17,622 nt of DNA from Pseudomonadota bacterium (GTDB lineage Bacteria > Myxococcota > Myxococcia > Myxococcales > Myxococcaceae). Every line of letters begins with the position of its first letter. The stretch's first letter is position 1. The position numbers and the translations under genes are program-made. This document shows, in pieces, positions 1 through 9,890 of this stretch. The notes below the pieces were generated by a model that saw only the letters and a list, made by a program, of their open reading frames with translations, was not told the DNA's origin and made no database searches. Location: contig JAFADT010000707.1 of assembly GCA_023424585.1 (NCBI GenBank), positions 1 to 17,622 of the forward strand, written 5' to 3'.

Positions 1-81
1 CACGGAGAGTTTTCCACGCCCCTCCAGGTGTGTAAAGGCCCGATGCGCCCGTTCATCCACTGTCGGGCAGATGGAAGACAG

Positions 82-96
82 GCCCGCCCGGCGGGC
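82..96 (-). terminator. possible hairpin terminator after the ligA operon
   Basis: A perfect inverted repeat, GCCCGCC-C-GGCGGGC, lies about 25 nt downstream of the stop of the DUF3052-like gene. It could end the ligA-acyP-DUF3052 transcript. No T-tract follows, so it is not a classical intrinsic terminator, and GC-rich DNA produces such repeats by chance. The rest of 1-120 holds no convincing gene. Confidence 0.3.
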
Positions 97-120
97 GTCC
101 GGGCGCTCGGAAACGGACGT

Positions 121-564
121 TCAGGCCTGCGCGGGGGCCTGCTTGCGCCCCTCCGGCTTGTCCAGCTTGCCGCGCGGCCGGCGCACCAGCCGGAGGCCCG
201 TCCAGGTCTCGTCGATGATGCAGATCTTGTTGTCCACCAGCCCGATGTCGAGCGCCGCCTGGCGCACGAAGTCCTCGGACAGGCGCGTCCTCACGCCCTC
301 GCCGGCGGGCCAGCAGACCCAGATGCCGCCGTTGAGGGTGGTGGCGCGCGACAGCGCGGGCAGCCGCTGCACCAGCTCCGTGGCGTCGGAGGTGAAGAAG
401 AGGATGACGTCCAGCCCGGTCTGGGCCGTGACGAGGAACTCCACCCCGTCCGGCAGCGGGTTGAGCTTCTGCACGAAGCCCCGCGGCGGGTTGATGACGG
501 AGACCTTGGTGCCGGACCGGATGCCCAGCATGGACGCCAGGGACGCCAGGGCGTAGGGCGTCAT
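121..564 (-). CDS. DUF3052-like protein, 147 aa
   Basis: Third gene of the ligA operon. It starts at an ATG that overlaps the acylphosphatase stop in an ATGA arrangement (4-nt overlap), which decides this start over a longer upstream reading and suggests translational coupling. The protein has an early glycine-rich segment ([15 protein letters not shown], about residues 13-27), a central hydrophobic strand (DVILFFTS), and a C-terminal stretch [19 protein letters not shown] (about residues 109-127). This pattern resembles the DUF3052 family of small bacterial proteins, whose biochemical role is unknown. There is no signal peptide or membrane segment, so it is probably cytosolic. The C-terminal tail is basic and Ala/Pro-rich. 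The gene is surely real. The family assignment is from memory of the motif, and I infer no function. Confidence 0.8.
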   Translation of the reverse strand: MTPYALASLASMLGIRSGTKVSVINPPRGFVQKLNPLPDGVEFLVTAQTGLDVILFFTSDATELVQRLPALSRATTLNGGIWVCWPAGEGVRTRLSEDFVRQAALDIGLVDNKICIIDETWTGLRLVRRPRGKLDKPEGRKQAPAQA

Positions 565-848
565 GGTGTGCGCTCCACGGTGAAGGTGCGAAACTCGCCA
601 GTGGCCTGCCCGTCGGTGCGCGCCACGTCCGTGACGCTCGCCATGCGCGGACCCCGGTGAGACCAGCGGATGAACTCTTCCAGCGCGCCCGGTTCGCCTT
701 CCACCGTGGCCTCCACGGAGCCGTCGCTCCGGTTGCGCACCCAACCTGACAGGCCGAGGCGCAGCGCCTCCTGCCGGGCGCTCTCCCGGTAGGAGACGCC
801 CTGGACCGCGCCCTGGATGCGCAGGGTCACCCGGCGCTGCGTGCTCAT
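561..848 (-). CDS. acyP: acylphosphatase, 95 aa
   Basis: Small cytosolic enzyme that hydrolyses acyl phosphates to a carboxylate and phosphate. The family signature is complete. [12 protein letters not shown] (residues 13-24) forms the phosphate-binding loop, with the catalytic arginine at R21. [12 protein letters not shown] (residues 35-46) carries the catalytic asparagine at N39. The length of 95 aa is normal (about 90-100). It starts with ATG 10 nt after the ligA stop, and its stop overlaps the start of the DUF3052-like gene, so the three genes are probably one transcript. The family and both active residues are clear. The physiological substrate is unknown, as in most bacteria. Confidence 0.93.
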   Translation of the reverse strand: MSTQRRVTLRIQGAVQGVSYRESARQEALRLGLSGWVRNRSDGSVEATVEGEPGALEEFIRWSHRGPRMASVTDVARTDGQATGEFRTFTVERTP

Positions 849-858
849 GCCTCTGGCC

Positions 859-2904
<2,046 letters not shown>

Positions 2905-3144
2905 TCAGGGGCGCGGCCAGTCGCGCACGCCCCGCGTTGGAGGAGGAGCACTCTACCGGCACCACCTGACAGGCCTGCTCCCCGGCTCGGGAAGGGGGAC
3001 CCGGGGGCGCGTGTTCCAGCAGGGAGGCGCAGCCGCCGCCCCATTAGGCCCGAATTTCAGCTACATAGCGGATTTCCTGTTGGCAATACCCCCGCCCTCC
3101 AGTGCAACCCCCTGAAAAACGGGACAGAGCCAGGCACGGATGCC

Positions 3145-3173
3145 TTGACAGCTCTGGAGACGGTCAATAGTTT
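3145..3173 (+). promoter_or_regulatory. sigma-70-type promoter for rho
   Basis: A perfect -35 hexamer TTGACA (3145-3150) is followed by a 17-nt spacer and TAGTTT (3168-3173) at the -10 position, which matches the consensus at the first two and last bases. Transcription would begin near 3180 and give a leader of about 200 nt before the rho start. This is the clearest promoter match I found in the window. Confidence 0.6.
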
Positions 3174-3330
3174 CCAACGCGATTCCTGGCGCAGGGGTTC
3201 CCCCGGCGCCGACTCTTCCCAACCACAGGCCCACGCGCCCTCCGGTCCGTTCCCAGGACTTGGGTGGTGCTGCCCCCTGGAAGGTGCTTCCGAGCGCCGC
3301 GCGGACGGATCGCCGTCCCGCGTACAGCCT

Positions 3331-3346
3331 GCCCGAGCCTTCGGGC
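3331..3346 (+). promoter_or_regulatory. hairpin in the rho leader
   Basis: A perfect 6-bp stem GCCCGA/TCGGGC with the loop GCCT sits about 30 nt before the rho start codon. A second, bulged stem (GCGGACGG pairing with CCGTCCCGC) lies just upstream at 3301-3321. No T-run follows. Such structures could take part in control of rho translation or transcription, but the sequence alone cannot show that. Confidence 0.3.
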
Positions 3347-3377
3347 GATTCCCCCCCTATTCCGTCCGCAGACCGTC

Positions 3378-4991
3378 ATGGCCAAAGCCCGTTCCCCCCG
3401 AGAGAAGGTAGTCGAGCCCGAGTTCACCGACGAGAAGCCCCGTCGCAAGCGCGCGGCGGCGAAGGAGGCGGAGAAGCCCGCGTCCCGGTCGCGCCGTGCG
3501 CCCGCTCGTCGTGAAGAGGCTCCCGCCGAGGAGGCCGAGGCCCCCGAGGTCGCCGCGGAGGCGCCCCGCCCGGTGCTCACGCCCATCTCCCGTCCCGTGC
3601 GCGACGACGAGCTCCAGGAGATGGGCGGCACGCCGGACGAGGAGGGCGCCGAGGAGGCCTCCCCGTCCGCCCCGCTGGAGTCCGCGGAGGGCCCCGCCAT
3701 CACCGAGGTGGAGCGCGACGGCACCCCGATGCAGGTCATCAAGCTCAATGACCTGAAGCGGATGAAGATCACCGACCTGGCGAAGATGGCCCACGACACG
3801 GGCATCGAGGGCTACCAGGGGCTGAAGAAGCAGGACCTCATCTTCGCGCTGCTGGGCGGCATCGCGGACAAGCGCTTCGAGGTCCACGCGGAGGGCGTGC
3901 TGGAGCTCCTGAGCGACGGCTTCGGCTTCCTGCGCAGCGCGGACAGCGACTACCAGCCGTCCCCGGACGACATCTACGTGTCCCCGTCGCAGGTGCGCCG
4001 CTTCAACCTGCGGCCCGGCGACACGGTGACGGGCCCCATCCGCCAGCCCCGCGAGGGCGAGCGCTTCTTCGCGCTCCAGAAGGTGGACAAGGTCAACTTC
4101 GCGGACCCCATGTCGGACGCGGCGCGCGAGCGCATCCTGTTCGACAACCTCACGCCGCTCTACCCGACGCGCAAGCTCAAGCTGGAGCACGAGTCGTCGG
4201 AGATGACCACGCGCATCATCGACATGTTCTGTCCCATCGGCCTGGGCCAGCGCTGTCTCATCGTGGCGCCTCCGAAGGCCGGCAAGACGGTGCTCCTGCA
4301 GAACATCGCGCACGCCATCAGCCGCAACCACCCGGACGTCTACCTCATCGTGCTGCTCGTGGACGAGCGCCCGGAGGAGGTGACGGACATGGAGCGCAGC
4401 GTGCGCGGCGAGGTGGTGTCCTCCACCTTCGACGAGCCCGCCACGCGCCACGTGCAGGTGGCGGAGATGGTCATCGACAAGGCCAAGCGCCTGGTCGAGC
4501 AGAAGTACGACGTCTGCATCCTGCTGGACTCCATCACCCGCCTGGCGCGCGCCTACAACACGGTGGTGCCCGCGTCCGGGAAGATCCTGTCCGGCGGCGT
4601 GGACGCCAACGCGCTCCACAAGCCCAAGCGCTTCTTCGGCGCGGCCCGCAACATCGAGGAGGGCGGCAGCCTCACCATCATCGGCACGGCGCTCATCGAC
4701 ACCGGCAGCCGCATGGACGAGGTCATCTTCGAGGAGTTCAAGGGCACGGGTAACTCCGAAATCGTCCTGGACCGGAAGTTGATGGAGAAGCGCATCTTCC
4801 CAACGCTCGACATCAACAAATCCGGCACCCGCAAGGAGGAGCTCCTCTTGTCTCCGGCGGACCTGGTGCGCATTACGGCGTTGCGCCAGGTGCTCCACCC
4901 GTTCACCCCCATCGACGCGATGGAGTTCGTGCTCAAGCACATGCGTCCGACGGCGGCGAACGCGGAGTTCCTGGGCTCGATGAACCGGTAG
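3378..4991 (+). CDS. rho: transcription termination factor Rho, 537 aa
   Basis: Hexameric RNA-dependent ATPase/helicase that ends transcription at unstructured C-rich RNA. Residues 1-117 form a Lys/Arg- then Glu/Ala/Pro-rich, probably disordered extension absent from E. coli Rho (419 aa). Next come the Rho_N helical domain (about 118-165), the cold-shock-like RNA-binding domain (about 170-245, with GFGFLR), and the RecA-like ATPase. Walker A is APPKAGKT (297-304) and Walker B is ILLD (381-384). The Q-loop region [20 protein letters not shown] and the motif [24 protein letters not shown], given here in parts ([16 protein letters not shown]), are intact. I chose the ATG at 3378 because the protein from it begins with a typical basic tail and upstream in-frame sequence is leader-like; there is no clear Shine-Dalgarno. 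A GTG at 3264 is the alternative. Confidence 0.96.
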   Translation: MAKARSPREKVVEPEFTDEKPRRKRAAAKEAEKPASRSRRAPARREEAPAEEAEAPEVAAEAPRPVLTPISRPVRDDELQEMGGTPDEEGAEEASPSAPLESAEGPAITEVERDGTPMQVIKLNDLKRMKITDLAKMAHDTGIEGYQGLKKQDLIFALLGGIADKRFEVHAEGVLELLSDGFGFLRSADSDYQPSPDDIYVSPSQVRRFNLRPGDTVTGPIRQPREGERFFALQKVDKVNFADPMSDAARERILFDNLTPLYPTRKLKLEHESSEMTTRIIDMFCPIGLGQRCLIVAPPKAGKTVLLQNIAHAISRNHPDVYLIVLLVDERPEEVTDMERSVRGEVVSSTFDEPATRHVQVAEMVIDKAKRLVEQKYDVCILLDSITRLARAYNTVVPASGKILSGGVDANALHKPKRFFGAARNIEEGGSLTIIGTALIDTGSRMDEVIFEEFKGTGNSEIVLDRKLMEKRIFPTLDINKSGTRKEELLLSPADLVRITALRQVLHPFTPIDAMEFVLKHMRPTAANAEFLGSMNR

Positions 4992-5018
4992 TCGCCTCTC
5001 CGGCCCAAGGAGCCCCCC

Positions 5019-5339
5019 ATGCGTCGTGCCCGCCTCCCGCGTCTGGTCGCCCGCGTCGCCGCGGGCCTCGCCCTGGGGCTCGGGGCCGGGTGCGACCTCG
5101 GGGTGGAGGACCTGCCCATCGGGGACACCCCGCCGGTGCTCTCCGACCAGGTCTGCTACGACGACTCGGACTGCGTGGCGAACGCGTGCTGCGGCGAGGG
5201 CACCGCCATCACCCACCGCGACGTCGGGCCGGACTGCTCCGGCGTGCGGTGTGACGGGACGTGCACCCCCAACAGCGTGGACTGCGGCCGCTGCATCCCC
5301 ACGTGCCGCAACGCGCGCTGCGCCGCCGCCTGCCAGTAG
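5019..5339 (+). CDS. small Cys-rich lipoprotein, 106 aa
   Basis: A short envelope protein of unknown function. The N-terminus is basic (MRRARLPRLVAR), followed by a hydrophobic stretch and a lipobox LGAGC, with lipidation and cleavage expected at C25. The mature part of about 82 residues contains 12 further cysteines (46, 52, 57, 58, 73, 78, 82, 89, 92, 96, 101, 105), an even number consistent with six disulfides in an extracytoplasmic domain. AAGGAG lies 6 nt before the ATG. The gene begins 27 nt after the rho stop with no terminator between, so read-through from rho is likely. It ends close to the convergent kinase gene. I recognise no named family. Cys-rich lipoproteins are common in myxobacterial envelopes. 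Confidence 0.85.
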   Translation: MRRARLPRLVARVAAGLALGLGAGCDLGVEDLPIGDTPPVLSDQVCYDDSDCVANACCGEGTAITHRDVGPDCSGVRCDGTCTPNSVDCGRCIPTCRNARCAAACQ

Positions 5340-5345
5340 CGGGCG

Positions 5346-5360
5346 GCCGCTTCGCGCGGC
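5346..5360. terminator. possible bidirectional hairpin between convergent genes
   Basis: GCCGC-TTCGC-GCGGC forms a 5-bp stem in the 21-bp gap between the Cys-rich lipoprotein gene (plus) and the sensor kinase gene (minus). Its position between convergent stops suits a shared terminator. The stem is short and lacks a T-tract, so the call is weak. Confidence 0.35.
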
Positions 5361-7925
5361 TCAGCTGACCAGCCCGCCGGCCACGTTCACCGGCGGATCC
5401 CTCAAGGGCAGCGTCACGCGGAAGGTGGTGCCGCCGCCCGGCGTGTCCTCCACGTCGATGCGGCCCTGGTGCGCCTCCACCACCTGGCGCGACACCCAGA
5501 GCCCCAGGCCCAGGCCGCCGTAGTGGTGCGTGGACACGGCGCGCTCGAAGCGCTCGAAGATGCGCTCGCGGTCCTCCGGCTTGATGCCGATGCCGTGGTC
5601 CACCACGGACAGGCGCACGACCTCGCCGTCCGGCTGCAGCGTCACGTCCACGGGCCGGCCCCGGCCGAACTTCAGCGCGTTGGCGACCAGGTTGTGCACC
5701 ACCTGGGAGATGCGCGACGGGTCGAAGGTGCCCGTCACCGGGCCCTTCACGTCCACGGTGAGCGGTGTGCCGTCCCTGCGCGCCTCCTCCTCCGCGAAGC
5801 GCGTCACCTCCACCAGCAGGTCGCCCAGGTCCACGTCCGTGCGGGTGAGCTTCAGCCGGCCGCTGGTGATCTGCGACACGTCCATCAGCACGTCCACGAG
5901 CGAGGCCAGCCGGCGGATGAAGGCCCGGGCCTGCTTCAGGCGCTCCAGCGCCTTGGACGGCCCGTCCCGGCTCAGGCCGCGCTCCACCAGCTCCAGGTGC
6001 AGTTGGAAGGCCGCCAGCGGCGTGCGCAGCTCGTGCGCCGCCACGGAGAGGAAGTCGTCGCGGGCGCGCAGCGCCTCGGCCAGGCCCTCCGCGCGGGCGC
6101 GCTCGTCGGCCATCTCCCCGCGCATCCTCGCGAGCTTCAGGTTGGACGCGATGCGCGCGAGCAGCTCCCCCGCGGAGAAGGGCTTCACCAGGTAGTCATC
6201 CGCGCCGGACGCCAGGCCCTGCACCGTGGCCTCCTCCCCGGCCTTCGCGGACAACAACAGGATGGGCAGCTCGCGCGTGGTGGGCGCGGCGCGCAGGGCC
6301 CGCAGGAGGCCCATGCCGTCCAGCTTCGGCATCATCACGTCCGACAGCACCAGGTCCGGCGGCCGGGCCAGCGCGGCCGCCAGGCCCTTCTGGCCGTCCG
6401 TCGCCACCTCGACGTCGTACTCGGCGGACAGCACGCGCTGGATGTAGTCGCGCATGTCCCGGTTGTCGTCCACCAGCAGGATTCGCGCGCGGGGCGCGGG
6501 GCTCCCGTCGTGGCCGTCCGGAGCGGGCGGGGCGCGGTGCGTGGACTGGGTGCGGTCCTTGGGCTTCGCGGTGCTCCAGAGCAGCGCCTCCTCGACGTAG
6601 GCGGACGTGGCCTCGCGCGCCGCGGAGCGCGGCCGGGCGGTGGTGCGGATGCGCTCCGGCGGCAGGTGCGCATGGCCGAGGGGCAGCTCCACCGTGAAGA
6701 CGCTGCCCACGCCCTCCTGGCTGCGCGCGGACACGGTGCCGCCGTGCAGCCGCGCGAACTCCTGCACCAGCGCCAGCCCGATGCCGCTGCCCTCCACCGT
6801 GCGCGACGGCGAGCCCGACACGCGGTGGAAGCGCTCGAAGAGGCGGGGCAGCTCCTGCGCGGGAATGCCCGAGCCGGTGTCCTCCACCTCCAGCGCCACC
6901 CGCTGCCCGTGCTCGCGCAGGCGCAGCGTGACGCCGCCCTGGAGCGTGAACTTGAACGCGTTGGAGATCAGGTTGAGGACGATCTGCTCCCACAGGTCCG
7001 GCGCCACGTAGACGGGCTGGGAGAGGGGCGGACAGTCCACCGTGAGCTTGAGGCCCGCGCGCTCCATGGCGGAGCGGAAGCTGGACGCGGCGTCCTTCGT
7101 CAGCGCGGCCAGGTCCGCGGGCACGAAGCGCTCCTCCTTGGGGCCCGCCTCCAGCCGGGACAGGTCCAGGAGGGCGTTCACCAGCTTGAGCAGGCGCCCG
7201 GCGTTGCGGTGCACCCGCTCCATCTCCTTGCGGACCTCGTCCGACAGCGGGCCCGCGCGCCCGGCGAGCAGGTCCTCCGTGGGGCCCAGCATCAGCGTCA
7301 GCGGCGTGCGGAACTCGTGGCTGACGTTGGCGAAGAACTCCGACTTGAGCCGGTCCAGCTCCCCCAACTGCTCGTTCGCGACGCGCAGCTGCTGGTTCGC
7401 TTCCTGGATCTGCTGGGCGCGCCGGAAGATCTCGCCCTCCATCTCGTCCGCGCGGGCCCGGAGCTCGGCGTGCTGGCGGAGCTGCTCCTCGTCCAGGTGC
7501 TTCAGGCGGATGAAGTCGGTGACGTCCTCCACGCGGTGGATGACGTAGCGCACCTCGCCGTCCTCGCCGAAGACGGGCGTGTTCAGCGGGCTCCAGTAGC
7601 GCAGCTCGAACCCGCCGCCGGCCTCCTGGGGGCGGGGAATGTCGTACTGCTGGACGGCCATCGCGTCCGGGGTGCGCGTCCTCACCGCGCGCTCCAGGGA
7701 CGCGCGCAGGTTGGCCACCCCGCTGGCGTGCGGGTCCTGCGGGTTGTCCGGGAAGACGTCGAAGATGTTGCGGCCCAGGATGTCCTCACGCCGCGTCCGC
7801 GTGGCACGCAGGTACGCGTCCGTCACCGCGATGATGACGAACTCCGGCGTCAGCACGAGGTACGGGTTGGGCGCGGCTTCGAACAGGCCCTGGTAGTCCG
7901 GAGCCGGTGAGGGGGAGGGGGGCAT
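5361..7925 (-). CDS. hybrid sensor histidine kinase (PAS-HK-REC-HK), 854 aa
   Basis: A soluble-looking signalling kinase with no membrane segment. Domains in order: PAS (about 10-140), a coiled-coil linker (about 140-195), HisKA with phospho-acceptor H203 in NVSHEFRTPL, HATPase (about 300-418, with N-box LNLISNAFKF and GSGIGLAL), and a receiver (about 482-597) with acidic pair D486/D487, phospho-acceptor D529 in LVLSDVMMP, and K581. Then come a second HisKA with H631 in AAHELRTPL and a second HATPase (about 735-843, N-box VVHNLVANALKF, GLGLGLW). Both kinase cores look catalytically complete. GAGGA lies 8 nt before the ATG used here; a GTG one codon upstream (7928) is the alternative. No response regulator gene is adjacent, so its partner is elsewhere. 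The PAS ligand is unknown. Confidence 0.95.
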   Translation of the reverse strand: MPPSPSPAPDYQGLFEAAPNPYLVLTPEFVIIAVTDAYLRATRTRREDILGRNIFDVFPDNPQDPHASGVANLRASLERAVRTRTPDAMAVQQYDIPRPQEAGGGFELRYWSPLNTPVFGEDGEVRYVIHRVEDVTDFIRLKHLDEEQLRQHAELRARADEMEGEIFRRAQQIQEANQQLRVANEQLGELDRLKSEFFANVSHEFRTPLTLMLGPTEDLLAGRAGPLSDEVRKEMERVHRNAGRLLKLVNALLDLSRLEAGPKEERFVPADLAALTKDAASSFRSAMERAGLKLTVDCPPLSQPVYVAPDLWEQIVLNLISNAFKFTLQGGVTLRLREHGQRVALEVEDTGSGIPAQELPRLFERFHRVSGSPSRTVEGSGIGLALVQEFARLHGGTVSARSQEGVGSVFTVELPLGHAHLPPERIRTTARPRSAAREATSAYVEEALLWSTAKPKDRTQSTHRAPPAPDGHDGSPAPRARILLVDDNRDMRDYIQRVLSAEYDVEVATDGQKGLAAALARPPDLVLSDVMMPKLDGMGLLRALRAAPTTRELPILLLSAKAGEEATVQGLASGADDYLVKPFSAGELLARIASNLKLARMRGEMADERARAEGLAEALRARDDFLSVAAHELRTPLAAFQLHLELVERGLSRDGPSKALERLKQARAFIRRLASLVDVLMDVSQITSGRLKLTRTDVDLGDLLVEVTRFAEEEARRDGTPLTVDVKGPVTGTFDPSRISQVVHNLVANALKFGRGRPVDVTLQPDGEVVRLSVVDHGIGIKPEDRERIFERFERAVSTHHYGGLGLGLWVSRQVVEAHQGRIDVEDTPGGGTTFRVTLPLRDPPVNVAGGLVS

Positions 7926-8039
7926 CACGCATGTCCTCGGATGCGGAGGAATGGGTGGAATTAGTCACTCACTCCCGGGATGACCAGGGGGGAAGTGGGA
8001 CCCGGCCCCCGGTTTTCCACCGGTGGACGCTTCGCGGGA

Positions 8040-8054
8040 GGCGGGTGTCCCGCC
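8040..8054 (-). terminator. possible hairpin after the AI-2E family gene
   Basis: GGCGGG-TGT-CCCGCC, a perfect 6-bp stem with a 3-nt loop, lies 13 nt beyond the stop of the transporter gene on the minus strand. No T-run follows. It may stop or slow transcription before the sensor kinase gene. Nearby at 8016-8027 is the 12-bp palindrome TCCACCGGTGGA, which could be a protein-binding site upstream of the kinase gene. Confidence 0.3.
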
Positions 8055-8067
8055 ACGCTGGAGAAGT

Positions 8068-9285
8068 TCAGGCCGCCGGGGCGGCGTCCGTGGCTGCGAC
8101 CGCCTGCTGGGGCGTCGGGGCCACCAGCGGGGGCGGCTGCGCCTTGAGGCGCGCATAGTCGAAGCAGGCCACGGCGATGGAGGCCACCGGCACCGCGAAC
8201 AGCGCGCCCCAGAGGCCGAAGAGCTTCTCGCCCGCGATGAGGGAGAAGGCCACCACCACGGGGTGGATGCGCGCGGCCTCGCCCATGATCTTCGGGTTGA
8301 GGAAGTACGCCTCCAGCGCGTGGATGCCGATGATCCACAGCAGGAGCGCGACGCCCTTCTGGAAGCCGTCCGCCAGCGCGATGAGGACGATGGGCACCGA
8401 GCTGAGGATGGTGCCGAAGATGGGGATGAGGCTGAAGAGGGTGGCGATGGTGGCCAGCAGGAAGGCGAACTTCACGCCGAACAGCAGCAGGCCCACCAGC
8501 GTGAGGCCGCCGTTCACCAGGCAGATGGTCACCTGGCCGCGCACCACGCCGGACAGGGACTTGTCGATGCGGGCCACCAGCGTCTTCGCGTCGGGCAGGA
8601 ACTCCGCGGGGATGAGCGTGCCGAAGTAGCGGCGGATGGCCTGCGCGTCGATGGAGAAGAACGCGGCGACCATGAGGATGAAGAACAGCATGAAGACGCC
8701 GGTCAGCACCTCCGTGACGATGCGGCGCGACACGTTGACGATGTCCGCCAGGTTCTCCTTCACGAGCAGCGTCACGCGCGCCACCGCGTCCGTGAGCATC
8801 TGCTCCAGGTCCAGCGCCAGGTTGAAGCCGCCGGAGGCGCCCGCCGCGCCCTCCATGGCCCGGTCCGACAGGGCCACGGGGATGCCGTACACGTTGAGCC
8901 ACTCCTCCGCGCGCTGCGCGAGCGACTGCACGTGCTCCGGCGTGAGCGCGCTGGCGAAGCTGGCCATCTCGCGGCTGATGCGCGCCACCTCGCGGTAGAG
9001 CTGCGGCACCAGCGCGACGAAGAAGAGGTACACCGCGAGGAAGAACCCCGCGTAGATGAGCAGGATGGCCACCCAGCGCGGCACGCCGCGGCCGGCCACG
9101 CGCAGCCGCGTGATGCGCGCCACCAGCGGCTGCACCAGGTACGCGATGAGCGCCGCGCCCGCGAAGGGCATCACCACCGAGCGCAGGGCGAAGAGCGTCA
9201 CCGCGAGGGCCACCCACAGCCCCGCGAGGAGGAGCAGGCGCTTGCGGCGTTCGTCGGGGGCGGTGGCATCCACGGGCTGCGACAT
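8068..9285 (-). CDS. AI-2E/PerM-family membrane protein, 405 aa
   Basis: Polytopic inner-membrane protein of the family named for the AI-2 exporter TqsA and for PerM. Two hydrophobic segments appear early (about 17-55) and a third at about 72-96. A long periplasmic or cytoplasmic loop with amphipathic helices (about 97-195) precedes the C-terminal cluster of membrane helices (about 195-375). Family hallmarks near the end are LNPKIMGEAARIHPVVV and GALFAVPVASIA. The last 25 residues are Ala/Pro/Gln-rich. Length is slightly above the usual 340-380. The substrate is not inferable, since family members have been linked to signal export and to sodium/proton exchange. The ATG start has no good Shine-Dalgarno; a GAGG sits too close. 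Confidence 0.9.
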   Translation of the reverse strand: MSQPVDATAPDERRKRLLLLAGLWVALAVTLFALRSVVMPFAGAALIAYLVQPLVARITRLRVAGRGVPRWVAILLIYAGFFLAVYLFFVALVPQLYREVARISREMASFASALTPEHVQSLAQRAEEWLNVYGIPVALSDRAMEGAAGASGGFNLALDLEQMLTDAVARVTLLVKENLADIVNVSRRIVTEVLTGVFMLFFILMVAAFFSIDAQAIRRYFGTLIPAEFLPDAKTLVARIDKSLSGVVRGQVTICLVNGGLTLVGLLLFGVKFAFLLATIATLFSLIPIFGTILSSVPIVLIALADGFQKGVALLLWIIGIHALEAYFLNPKIMGEAARIHPVVVAFSLIAGEKLFGLWGALFAVPVASIAVACFDYARLKAQPPPLVAPTPQQAVAATDAAPAA

Positions 9286-9425
9286 GCCTCGGGCTTAGGG
9301 CAGCAACCTCCCTCCTGACAAGTTCCCGGCGGAAAGCTTCCGGCGCCCCCGGGCTCCGGTGCGCCCCACGCGTCCGGGAAGGCCGCGCTGACGAGGGCAG
9401 GCGGCCGGCCCGGGGCCCGCCCGGT

Positions 9426-9887
9426 TCAGGCCTGGGGCAGGCGCGCCGTGGCGTCCAGCCGGGCCTCCAGCCGGTCCAGGCACTCGCGCATCAGGGGGCG
9501 CTTGATGCGGCCCTGGGTGGCCTCGCCCAGGCCCAGCATCTGCTCCGTGAGCCAGCGGGTGAGGAAGAGCAGGGGGACGCGGTCGTCGGGGGCCAGGCCC
9601 CGCTCCAGGTAGCGCTTGTTGCGGACGTAGTCGTCGAAGGCGTCGAACTCGCGGGCCAGGTCCCACTTCGCCAGCCGCAGGGCCTCCGCGTAGACGGCCG
9701 GGGCGGGGCGGCGCGTGGCCTCCTGGAAGAGCGCGGTGAACTCGCCCAGGGTGGCCGGCTCCAGGTCCTGCACGGGGGGGGGCCAGGACGCCAGGTCCTT
9801 GGCGAGCAGCCGCGCCACCTCGTCCAGGAGGTGGTCCACGAGGGCGACGGGCTTGAGGTCGAAGAGGTGGTCCCAGCGCGAGGGCAT
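9426..9887 (-). CDS. uncharacterised 153-aa protein downstream of the hydrolase
   Basis: I do not recognise the family. The protein is mostly helical in appearance, acidic-basic balanced, with no signal peptide or membrane segment. It carries an aromatic-rich centre (AKWDLAREFDAFDDYVRNKRY, given here as AKWDLAREF and DDYVRNKRY) and ends with an amphipathic helix rich in Arg and Leu. Its ATG lies 3 nt after the stop of the alpha/beta hydrolase gene and has no Shine-Dalgarno of its own, so it is probably translated by coupling. The tight linkage suggests a joint role with the hydrolase, for example as accessory or regulatory partner, but that is inference. Base composition matches the neighbours. 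Confidence 0.8.
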   Translation of the reverse strand: MPSRWDHLFDLKPVALVDHLLDEVARLLAKDLASWPPPVQDLEPATLGEFTALFQEATRRPAPAVYAEALRLAKWDLAREFDAFDDYVRNKRYLERGLAPDDRVPLLFLTRWLTEQMLGLGEATQGRIKRPLMRECLDRLEARLDATARLPQA

Positions 9888-9890
9888 GTG

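Noticed and set aside
3357..5216. A long minus-strand open frame opposite rho
   Set aside because: Rho is complete on the plus strand, and the antisense product is low-complexity Arg/His/Leu/Val sequence without motifs.
5469..7910. A long plus-strand open frame (about 813 codons) opposite the sensor kinase
   Set aside because: The kinase domains on the minus strand are complete and the antisense translation shows no domain. High GC suppresses stop codons in this frame.
8023..9318. A plus-strand frame rich in His, Glu and Arg opposite the AI-2E family gene
   Set aside because: Antisense of membrane-helix codons gives this composition. The minus-strand frame has membrane helices and family motifs.
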